The notes below the pieces were generated by a model, which saw nothing but the letters and a program-made list of their open reading frames with translations, was not told the DNA's origin and did not search any database. A stretch of DNA of 64,000 bases from Anaeramoeba ignava (taxonomy: Eukaryota; Metamonada; Anaeramoebidae), in NCBI GenBank assembly GCA_028826165.1, contig JAPDFW010000082.1:186001-250000 (forward strand), written 5' to 3'. Both the position numbers and the translations under genes were made by a program. Below, piece by piece: positions 26,325-36,067 of the stretch; position 1 is the stretch's first letter, and each line of letters opens with the position of its first letter.

Positions 26325-26545
26325 ATTTTTCTTTCAATTCTTTTCAATTCAATTCAATTTTTCTTTTCAATTCAATTCAATTCAATTCAATTCAATTCTT
26401 TTCAATTCAATTCTTTTCAATTTTTCTTTCAATTCAATTCAATTCAATTCAATTCAATTTTTCTTTCAATTCAATTCAATTTTTCTTTTCAATTCAATTC
26501 AATTTTTCTTTTCAATTCAATTCAATTTTTCTTTTCATTTCAAAA
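26325..26545 (+). repeat. TTCAA-rich tract between MVP and the sugar transporter
   Basis: Units of TTCAATTCAATTC and TTTTTCTTTTC in the convergent gap 26322-26603. No gene is visible there. Confidence 0.75.
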
Positions 26546-26603
26546 CAAAATTAAAACAAATTTTGAAAGGAAATTTTAATTAATTTTAATTTTAATTTTT
26601 TAT

Positions 26604-27632
26604 TTAATTTGATTTCTTTATTTCTTTTTTTTGATTATTTTCCATTTTCCCAATAACATAAAAAATTGAACCAGAAAAAACCAAAATTGTTGAAATCCAA
26701 TGATAAAAAGTAAAAACATTTCTAAAATAAAGAACACTTATTAAAATACTAATAAATTTCCTAACTGATAACATAAAAGTTGTTGTTAAAGAATCTGTAA
26801 TACTTGAAATTTGATAAACTCCTCTAATACAAAAATGATAAGTTAAAATATTAATAAAGAAAAAAATCCATAATCTTGGAATTTGAGAAATAAAAGATGG
26901 AATAATAGAAATCATTTCATCAGAGAAAATAAAAGGTTTTGATTTGTTAAATATCTTAATGTGTGAATAAATATTTTTATAAAATGGAATAAATAAAGGA
27001 ACTGATAAAGAATGTGAGAAATATAAAACTTCTTCAGGATATCTTCCATATTTCTTATAAGTAATCTCTTGTAAAACACCAAGAAAAGCTGACATAAAAA
27101 GAACAACAAATAGAAAAAAGACTCCAATTAAAAAATTTCCAGGTTTTTGTTCTGATTCAATAATTATATTATTATTATTAATATTTTGTTGTTTTGAAAG
27201 TCTGTATGAAGAAAAAGAAGCAGTAAAAGTTCCAAATGAAACAAAAATAAGAGCAAATAATTGTTTTAAATTGATTTTTTCGTTTAAAATTAAAAAACGA
27301 AGTAAAGCATTTGTAATTAAAGAAGCTGATCTAAAAATCATGTGTAAAGGAACAGGAATTGAAAATGCATATGCAATATTATTTGTTATAGAAAGTAAGA
27401 AAAAAGTTCCTACAAGAGGAAGAAATGATTTAAATGGTATTTTAGCACCTTTTCCTTGTAAATATTTTGATATTATTCTTGGTAAATTAACTATTGCTAT
27501 TGAAGATAATTCAAAAAATGTTAAAAATATCCCACATTTTGAATCTAATTTTAAAATGAATTCAAGTGCAATGTTATTTATTCCACATCCTGATAAAATT
27601 TGTAAAAATAGAAAAAATAATTTAAATTCCAT
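26604..27632 (-). CDS. Nucleotide-sugar transporter, SLC35B4/UAA family
   Basis: Intronless, 342 residues, about ten hydrophobic segments. Family signatures are near the N-terminus (LSGCGINNIALEFILK), NNIAYAFSIPVPLHMIFRS near residue 83, a second-half HxxxVPLF-like segment, CIRGVYQISSITDSLTTTFMLSVRKFIS near 270, and LYFRN.FT..HW. It matches the SLC35B4/UDP-xylose and UDP-GlcNAc transporter group of the drug/metabolite transporter superfamily, which exchanges cytosolic nucleotide sugars into the Golgi or ER. The lysine-rich end (KKEIKKSN) could be a retrieval signal. The exact substrate cannot be read from sequence. Confidence 0.85.
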   Translation of the reverse strand: MEFKLFFLFLQILSGCGINNIALEFILKLDSKCGIFLTFFELSSIAIVNLPRIISKYLQGKGAKIPFKSFLPLVGTFFLLSITNNIAYAFSIPVPLHMIFRSASLITNALLRFLILNEKINLKQLFALIFVSFGTFTASFSSYRLSKQQNINNNNIIIESEQKPGNFLIGVFFLFVVLFMSAFLGVLQEITYKKYGRYPEEVLYFSHSLSVPLFIPFYKNIYSHIKIFNKSKPFIFSDEMISIIPSFISQIPRLWIFFFINILTYHFCIRGVYQISSITDSLTTTFMLSVRKFISILISVLYFRNVFTFYHWISTILVFSGSIFYVIGKMENNQKKEIKKSN

Positions 27633-27737
27633 TTCTTTTATTTAAAAAAATGATTTAATTCAAAATTTTTTTTATTAAAAATTAAAAAGAAAAATTAAAA
27701 GAAAAATAAAAAGAAAAATAAAAGAAGAAAAATTTTT

Positions 27738-28232
27738 TTAATAAACTTGAGAAAAACCAGGTTTTCCTTTTTTATCTTGAATTTTTTTTGGTAAAACAGG
27801 AATAGCTCTTGGAATAATACCACCACCATGAATAGTAACACCATTTAAAAATTTATTTAATTCTCTATCACTTTTAATAGCTAAATGAATATGTCTTGGA
27901 ACAACTCTTTGTTTTCCATGATCAATAGCAGCATTTCCAGCTAATTCAAGAACTTCAGCTGTTAAATATTCAAGAACTGCTGCTAAATAAACTGGTGCTC
28001 CTGCTCCAACTCTATTTGCAAATTTTCCTTCTCTTAAATGTCTGTGAATTCTTCCTACTGGAAATTCTAATCCTGCTTTAACTGATCTTGGTGCTCCTTT
28101 TCTCTTCTTTTTGGGTTTATCTCCTTGTTTTGTTCCTTTCTTTTTTTTGCTTTTACTTTTATCTGGTGATAAATATTCTTTTGCTTCTTCTGCTGTTTGT
28201 TGCATTGTTGATTTTTTTGATGGTTTTGTCAT
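27738..28232 (-). CDS. Histone H2A with long N-tail and SQVY C-terminus (H2A.X-like)
   Basis: Intronless, 164 residues. The histone fold is unmistakable: [53 protein letters not shown] and ELNKFL..VTI.GGG. The tail before the fold is about 50 residues (longer than in canonical H2A) and very Lys-rich, with a SPDK site. The C-terminus ends GFSQVY, an SQ followed by a terminal aromatic, as in DNA-damage-phosphorylated H2A.X or Drosophila H2Av (SQAY). The fold sequence resembles canonical H2A more than H2A.Z ([11 protein letters not shown] rather than GATAAVYSAAI). Role: nucleosome core and probably damage signalling. Confidence 0.92.
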   Translation of the reverse strand: MTKPSKKSTMQQTAEEAKEYLSPDKSKSKKKKGTKQGDKPKKKRKGAPRSVKAGLEFPVGRIHRHLREGKFANRVGAGAPVYLAAVLEYLTAEVLELAGNAAIDHGKQRVVPRHIHLAIKSDRELNKFLNGVTIHGGGIIPRAIPVLPKKIQDKKGKPGFSQVY

Positions 28233-28394
28233 TGTTTTTTAATAAAAAAATAAAAATAAAAAAATGAAAAAATTAAAAAAAAAATTTTTGTTTTTATATT
28301 ATTTTAATCCAATATTATCCAATAATTTTTTATTTTTATTTTTTAAAATTAATCCAATATTATCCAATAATTTTTGATTTTTGATTTTTATTTT

Positions 28395-28449
28395 TATTTT
28401 TTTATTTTTTTTTTTCATTTTTTTCTTCTTTTTAATTTAACATAAATAA
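28395..28449 (+). promoter_or_regulatory. TTTTTTCATTTTTTTC core before the thioredoxin-like gene
   Basis: The T-run with a TCATTTTTTTC core lies at about 28400-28425, 25-45 bases before the ATG at 28450. Confidence 0.45.
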
Positions 28450-29468
28450 ATGAATTTTTATCTACAATTAATTTCTTTTTTCCTTTTCTTTATTTTTCTT
28501 CAAACAAAACCAGAAACAAAACCAGAAATAAAACCAGAAATAAAATCTGAAATAAAATCAGAAACAAAACCAGAAATAAAACCTGAAATAAAATCAGAAA
28601 CAAAATCAGAAATAAAATCTGAAATAAAATCTGAAATAAAATCTGAAATAAAATCAGAAATAAAACCTGAAATAAAATCTAATAAAGATATTAAAGATAT
28701 TAAAGATATTAAAGATAATAAAGATATTAAAGATAATAAAGAAATTAAAGATATTAAAGATATTAAAGATATTAAAGATAATAAAGAAATTAAAGATATT
28801 AGAGATAATAAAGATAATAAAGAAATTAAAGATATTAAAGATATTAAAGATATTAAAGAAATTACTCTTAATAAAATTAATGAATTATTTGAAATTAAAT
28901 CAGAAAATGAAAATATTTTAATTCTATTTTATTCAAAATGGGACGATCAAAGTAAAAATATGCTCAGAAAAATAGAAGCAATTCCAAAATCATTTCCTGA
29001 TTTTAAAATTTATAAAACTCAACAAATTACATCAGAAATTACTCAAAAATTCAAAGTATACTCATTTCCAACCCTTTTTCTAATTAATAATCAAAAAAAT
29101 GAAGAAAATCCATCAATTTTTACAATTTCAGGAAATCTTGAAGGTTCAATAATTTTAGATTTTATTCATAATAATACAGGTAAATTTATTACAAATGATT
29201 TAATATTTATAAACAATTTTTCTAAATATAAATGGAAATGATAATGATAAAATTTTTTAAATCTATTTTTCAATTTAAAACTTCAAAAGGTGTTTCTGAA
29301 ATTCATCCTTTTATTATTCCTGAAAAAAAAAAAGATAATCGTTTTCTTATATCTTTTTGGATTGTTATTTCTTGTTTAGCTCTTTTTTTTCTTGGTGGTT
29401 GTGATGCTTGTTTGATGTCAAGAAGTGTGCAAAAAAACAAAAAGACAAAAAGAATAAAAAAAGATTAA
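28450..29468 (+). CDS. ER thioredoxin-like membrane protein lacking the active-site cysteines
   Basis: Exons 28450-29179 and 29290-29468, phase-1 intron of 110 bp; 302 residues. It has an N-terminal signal peptide (LISFFLFFIFLQ). Next come about 115 residues of low-complexity KPEIKSEIKSE and KDIKDNKE repeats. A thioredoxin fold follows: ILILFYSKWDDQSKNMLRKI aligns with the PDI active site, but both Cys are replaced (W-D-D-Q-S instead of W-C-x-x-C). The cis-Pro loop YSFPTLFLI is kept. A C-terminal TM segment (ISFWIVISCLALFFLGG) is followed by a basic tail ending RIKKD, compatible with K-x-x ER retrieval. It resembles TMX-type PDIs. Without cysteines it should act as a binder or chaperone, not a redox enzyme. 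Confidence 0.75.
28500..28870 (+). repeat. Coding repeat KPEIKSE / KDIKDNKE
   Basis: 12-bp and 9-bp units (GAAATAAAATCA; AAAGATATT) inside the coding exon give the low-complexity Lys/Glu/Asp stretch. Confidence 0.8.
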
Positions 29469-29477
29469 ATTGTTTTG

Positions 29478-29508
<31 letters not shown>

Positions 29509-29667
29509 TAATTTCTTTATAAAATTTTTGAAAAGAAAAAAAAACAATATTTCAATTTGAATTCAATTAAAAAATGACTATTTTAAAAATTATTTTTTGA
29601 GTGAATTTGAATTGAACTTTTTTGATAAAATAATAAATGAATAAATTTGTTTTTGTTGTTTTGATAA

Positions 29668-32600
29668 TTAGAATTTTTTTTTAGTTGAATCTTTGGGAGA
29701 ATTAGAAATTGAAAAATGAGGGAAAATTGTTGGAAAATTTGTTGGTTCTTCATTTTCATTTTCTTCATCTTTATCATTATCTTCTTTCGAAAGCAAATTC
29801 ATTTTTTGTTGAATTGAATATTGCTTATTTTTCGAATCAGTTGTTTGTTTTTGTTTTTGTTTTTTTTTTTGTTTTTGTTTTTTTTGTTCTTGTTGAAATT
29901 CCTTTATATTTAAATTTTCGGAAAAAGATTTTTGAATAAAAGGATTCATTTGATTCATTTGATTCATTTGATTCATTTGATTCATTTGATATATTCGATT
30001 CATTTGAGTTATTGGGCATATTTTATCAGTTTGATCTAATTGATCTAAATTGTTTGAATTTATTCTATTCATTTGATTCATTCGATTTTTTGGATTGATT
30101 TGATATATTGGATTCATTTGATTTGGATTCATTGGATTCATTTGATTTGGATTCATTGGATTCATTTGATTTGGATAAATTTGATTTGGATTCATTTGAT
30201 TTGGATAAATTTGATTTGGATTCATTTGATTTGGATTCATTTGATTCATTTGATTTGGATAAATTTGATTTGGATTCATTGGATTCATTTGATTCATTGG
30301 ATTCATTGGATTCATTTGGTTCATTGGATTCATTTGATTCATTGGATTCATTGGATTCATTTGATTCATTTTATTCATTTGATTTGGATAAATTAGATTT
30401 GGATTCATTTGATTCATTGGATTCATTGGATTCATTGGATTTGGATAAATTGGATTCATTTGACTCATTTGATAAATTTGTTTCATTCGAGTTATTGGGC
30501 ATATTTTATGAGTTTCATCTAATGGATTTATATCTAATTGATCTAATTGGTCTAACTGATCTAAATTATTTGGATTCATTGAATAATTTGGATTCATTGA
30601 ATAATTTGGATTCATTTGATTTGGATTCATTTGATTTGGGTTCATTTGAATAATTTGGGTTCATTTGATTTGGATTCATTTGATTTGGGTTCATTTGATT
30701 TGGATTCATTTGATTTGGGTTCATTTGATCAAATTGATTCATTTCAGAAGGATAATAATATGGATAATTTTTTTGGACTTGAGAAACAGGAAAACGACTT
30801 GAAAAAGGACAATTTTCATTTTCATTTTCATTTTCATTTTCATTTCCATTTTCATTTTCACTTTCACTTTCACTTTCGCTTTGACTTTGACTTTGACTTT
30901 GACTTTCACTTTCATTTTCATTTTCATTTTCATTTTCATTTCCATTTTCACTTTCACTTTGACTTTGACTTTGACTTTGACTTTCATCTTGATTTCGTTC
31001 TTGATCATCATCAAAATCATCAAATTCACCCAAATCATCAAAATCATCAAGCATAGGATTATAATCAGAATGAGTAAATGGATTGAAATTTTTGATTTGA
31101 AAATCTCCATCCTTATTTGATATTTCTTGATTCAAAAAGTTTGAAATCAAATTTCTATCAATTGAATTTTGAGTAGAAAATTTCTTCAAAAATTCATTTT
31201 GGCAATAGTTCATATGAGATCCTTTTATTTTTGGTTTTGGTTTTGGTTTTGGTTTTGATTTATTTGAGATTGAGTCTTGATATTTTTGATTCGAAAAATC
31301 TTTCTTTTTCTTGGATTTATTTTCCATTCGATCTTGTGATCGAGTACAAATTCTTTTTTTTGGGAATAAAGAATTATTTTCATTCGCTTTGGTTTCATCT
31401 TGGTTATTTTTATCGTTATTTTTAATGAAAGATTTGTGTTTTCCTTTTCCTTTTGATTTTAATTTTGGTTTTGCTTTATCTTTTTTTGGTTTTTCTTTTA
31501 TTTTTTGTTTTTTTGCTTTTTTGCGATGTATTAATTTTCTTTCTTTGTAACCGAAAGATGAAAAGATTTGGAATAAAGAAAATCCTTGCTCGCGAATAAT
31601 ACCTTTATAAGATATATTCTCTGAATTTTCGGAAGCATTTAAATAAGGGTGATTAGTTTTAAATGAACGGACCCAATTTTTGTATAAAGCATGATAAAAG
31701 AGGTTGTGGAAATTGCATTTGGGTACATTTTTGTCTTCTATTGGAGGAATTGTTTGTTTCTTTTCTTGGTCGAATTGATTTTTTTCAATAAGTTGTTTGA
31801 TTCTTAGTTTTTCAAGAAGTTGAACTGCTTTCAGACAAAGATTTCTTCGTTTTTTTCTTAAAATTATAATGTAATCAGTAAATTGAGTTGCATGAGATAC
31901 AATAATTGCTTGATCTCGTGACCAAAGTACAGATCCTTTAAATTCTGTTGGTTCATCTATTAGTCCAACACTACGAAATATTGAAAGAACAGTACAAATT
32001 CTTTGTCTTGAAAATCCAGTAATTTGTGAGAGTTCGTCTCTATTTCGTGGTACTTTTTTATTTATAATTTATTTTATAATTTTATTTATAATTTAATTTA
32101 TAATTTTAATTATAATTTTATTTATAATTTTGTTTATAATTTTGTTTATAATTTTATTTATAATTTATTTGCTTTTTTGTTTATAAATTATTTGCTTTTT
32201 TATTTATAATTTTATTTATAATTTTATTTGCTTTTTTATTTATAAATTATTTGCTTTTTTATTTATAATTTAATTTAAAATTTATTTATAATTTATTTTT
32301 ATAATTTTATTTTATATTTTTAATTATAATTTTATTTATAATTTTATTTATAATTTTTATTTATAATTTTTAATTTTTATTTATTTATAATTTTATTTTA
32401 TAATTTTATTTATAATTTTATTTAATTTTATTTATAATTTTATTTATAAATTATTTATAATTTTATTTATAATTTTATTTTGCTTTTTGTTTTATATTTT
32501 TGTTTATAATTTATTTTTATAATTTTATTTTATATTTTTATTTATAATTTTATTAAATTATTTATAATTTTGTTTATAATTTAATTTTATAATTTTATTT

Positions 32601-35086
32601 ATATTTTATTTATAATTTTATTTTATAATTTTATTTATAATTTTATTTTATAATTTTTATTTTTTTTTTATTTATAAATTTATTTTATAATTTTATTTTA
32701 TAAATTTATTTATAATTTTTATTTATAAATTATTTGCTTTTTGTTTTATAAATTTATTTATAATTTTATTTATAATTTATTTATAATTTTATTTATAATT
32801 TTGTTTATAATTTTATTTTTTTTATTTATAAATTATTTGCTTTTTGTTTATAATTTTATTTATATTTTATTTATAATTTTGTTTATAATTTTATTTTAAT
32901 TTAATTTGCTTTTTATTTAAATTTCTTTTTTTTTGTTTATAATTTAATTTATAATTTTATTTATAATTTAATTTATAAATTATTTTGCTTTTTATTTATA
33001 ATTTTGTTTATAATTTTGTTTATAATTTAATTTGCTTTTTATTTATAAATTATTTGCTTTTGTTTATATTTTATTTTCAATTTATAATTTTATTTTATAA
33101 TTTTATTTATAATTTTATTTATAATTTTATTTATAATTTTATTTATAATTTTATTTATAATTTAATTTATAATTTTAATTTATAATTTATTTATAATTTT
33201 ATTTATAATAATTTTATAATTTTTATTTATAATTTTATTTGCTTTTTTTTTATTTATAATTTAATTTATAATTTTATTTATAATTTTATTTATTTTTTTT
33301 TTTTTTTATTTTTTTTTATAATTTAATTTATATTTTTTTTTATAATTTTATTTTTATAATTTTATTTTATAATTTTTTATTTATAATTTTTTTTTATAAT
33401 TTTATTTTATAATTTTTATTTATAATTTTATTTATAATTTTTATTTATAAATTCTTTTGCTTTTTATTTATAATTTAATTTATAATTTAATTTATAATTT
33501 TTATTTATATTTTTATTTATAATTTTATTTTATAATTTTGTTTATAATTTATTTATAATTTTTATTTATAATTTTATTTATAATTTTGTTTTATAATTTT
33601 ATTTGCTTTTTATTTATAATTTTAATTTTATAATTTTGTTTATAATTTTATTTATAATTTTGTTTATAATTTTTGTTTATAATTTTTTTAATTTTATTTT
33701 TTATTAATTTTGCTTTTTATTATAATTTTATTTATAAATTTATTTATAATTTTTAATTTTATAATTTTATTTTTTTTAATTTTTTTATTTTTTATTTTTT
33801 TTAAATTTTATTTATAATTTTATTTATAATTTTGTTTTAATTTTATTTATAATTTAATTTATAATTTATTTATAATTTTGTTTTATAAATTTATTTATAA
33901 TTTATTTATAATTTTGTTTATAATTTTATTTGTAATTTAATTTTAAATTTTATTTTGTTTTTATTTATAATTTGCTTTTTATTTATAATTTATTTTTAAA
34001 TTATTTGCTTTTTATTTATAAATTATTTGCTTTTTATTTATAAAATTATTTGCTTTTTATTTATAATTTTATTTGCTTTTTATGTTTATAAATTATTTGC
34101 TTTTTTTATTTATATTAATTTAAATTTTATTTATAATTTTATTTATAATTTTATTTATAATTTTATTTATAATTTTATTTATAAATTATTTGCTTTTTAT
34201 TTATAATTTTGTTTATAATTTTATTTATAATTTTATTTATAATTTTATTTATAATTTTATTTGCTTTTGTTTATATTTTGTTTATAATTTTATTTATAAT
34301 TTTGTTTATAATTTTATTTATAATTTTATTTATAATTTTATTTATAAATTATTTGCTTTTTAATTTATAATTTTATTTATAATTTTATTTATAATTTATT
34401 TATAATTTTATTTATAATTTTATTTATAATTTTGTTTATAGTTTAATTTATAATTTATTTGTAAATATTTACCTAATTTTTTTGATAATTCCTTTACAAT
34501 TAAAAAGCTTAACATCCCAATTGTTCTTGTTGATCTTGGTGTTGGTGCTTTTTTTTCTCCATCATCCAAATCAAAATCAAATTCCTCTATTTTATTTTTT
34601 ATTTTTTATTAAATAAATTTATAAAAATAAAATTAAAAAATTTTGATCAAAATTTAAATCAAATTAATAAGAAAAAAGAAACAAAAAAAAAAAGAAACAA
34701 AAAAAAAAATTAAATATCAGGCAAAAAAAGAAAGAAAAAAACTTACCAATTTTACAAGGAACACCTCCATCTCCTAAAAAAATCCTTTTCCAATTAGAGT
34801 TTAAAAAATAAGCATCATCATTTCGTTTTGAAACTGCTTTAAAAATTCCAATTTGAATAAACACTGTCATTACTAAATCAACTTGTTCTTCTGGACAAAA
34901 AGTTAAATGGAGATCTTTCGCTCTTTTAATTAAATCTTCTCTCATTTGAACAAAAGAAAAGATTTTATCAGGTTCAATTTTATAAGAAGTAAATAAAAAA
35001 ATGCCAAAATGTGATGCTAATTCATAAAATGATGATTCTAGTTTTAACGTTTTGTTAATGCCTTTGTTTTGAGTTAATTCTGTCAT
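29668..35086 (-). CDS. Tandem winged-helix (E2F/DP-like) DNA-binding protein with MNPNQ repeats
   Basis: Exons 35086-34747, 34586-34473 and 32052 onwards. The frame of exon 3 either stops at 30566 (646 residues) or, if one extra A near 30643-30651 is discounted, continues to 29668 (945 residues). Exon 1 has a possible first winged helix (SFYELASHFGIFLF, then EEQVDLVMTVFIQIGIFKAVS, DAYFL). Exons 2-3 make a second: TIGMLSFLIVKELSKK, then RDELSQITGFSRQRICTVLSIFRSVGLI and SVLW, with the spacing of the E2F/DP fold (GLL..F..L / RRIYDI.NVLE.IGLI / W). Two such domains in one chain recall E2F7/8. Then follow Lys-rich, acidic, S/Q/E/N and MNPNQ repeats. The E2F assignment is by pattern only; other winged-helix families are possible. 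Confidence 0.5.
29940..30760 (-). repeat. Coding MNPNQ / MNQMNP repeat with a frame break
   Basis: A roughly 800-bp array of ATGAATCCAAATCAA-type units. Two frames are open across it because one additional A near 30643-30651 switches between them. The plus-strand D-S-F-D ORF is a shadow. Confidence 0.75.
32053..34472 (-). repeat. 2.4-kb intron of TTTATAATTTTA / TTGCTTTTTA repeats
   Basis: The longest intron in the window (2420 bp). It is built of TTTATAATTTTATTTATAA units with scattered TTATTTGCTTTTTATTTATAA units, and it interrupts the second winged helix between SKKL and PRNRDEL. Donor GGTAAATA and acceptor AAAAAAG flank it. No ORF of interest is inside. Confidence 0.8.
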
Positions 35087-36067
35087 TTTTGTTTAATGTT
35101 GCTTTTCAATTTTTTGAAAATTTTTTTTTTCTGTTTTTTTTCCTTTTTTTTTTTAATTAAATTAAAATTTGAGTGTTTTTTTTTTTTGTAAATTAAATTA
35201 TTTAAATGGAAAAAAAAAATTTAAAATAATCAAAAACAAAAACAAAAAACAATAAATAAAAATTAAAAATTAAAAATTAAAAAGGAAATGTAAATGTAAA
35301 AGTAAAAGTAAAAGTAAAAGTAAAAGTAAAAGCTAGAAAGTTTTTCAGAATTAAACAGAAAAATTAAAAGAAAAATTTAAAAAGAAAAACAAAAATAAAA
35401 ATAAAAACAAAAAAAAAAAGAAGAAAAGAAAAAAGAAGAAAGAAAAATGTTTTTAATTTAAAATTTAAAAAAAAAAAAAACAAAAAATAAATTTTTTTTT
35501 AATTAAAAAATTTAAAATAAAAAAATTTAAAATAAAAACTTTTGCCTGCATTTATTTATTTATTTATTAAATTAACACGTATTAATTTTGATCTTGTTTT
35601 TCTTTTTATTTTCTTTTTTTTTTAAAATAAAAAATAAGTTACAAAAAATAAAATATAAAAATCAAAATTTAAATATAGACCAAAAGAGTATTAATTTTAA
35701 TTATTTACAATTAAAGAAAAGAAAAGTTTATTTAATTGGAAAAAAAAAATTTATTTTTTTATCTTTTTAAAAATAGATTAAAAAAAAATTTTTTCATTTT
35801 CTTTTTTTTCTTTTAAATTAAAATAAAAATTAAAAAAAAGTTTTGATCAATTTTTTTACAATAATTTAAATTTATTTTAATTTATCATTTATTTATATTT
35901 TTTATTTTTAGAATTTTCTCTCCTCTTTTTTGTTTGTTTTAAATAATAAAAAATATTTAAAAAGCAAAAAAAAAAAGAAAAAAGCAAATAAAAAAAAAAG
36001 ATTAATAAAAATTTTTTCTCTTTTTTTTTTCATTTTTCATTTTTTTTTTTCGCTTTTTTTTTTCTTG
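35087..36067. other. Divergent intergenic region between the winged-helix and FEX genes
   Basis: Nearly 1 kb of A- and T-runs. It includes a GTAAAA hexamer run at about 35286-35332 and TTTTTTTTTTCATTTTTCATTTTTTT at 36021-36050, just before the FEX start. No convincing coding sequence; the 60-codon plus ORF at 35588 is Lys/Phe/Asn-rich and looks spurious. Confidence 0.5.

Noticed and set aside
35588-35770. 60-codon ORF in the divergent gap
   Set aside because: Lys/Asn/Phe/Ile composition typical of random AT-rich DNA, no domain and no splice partner.
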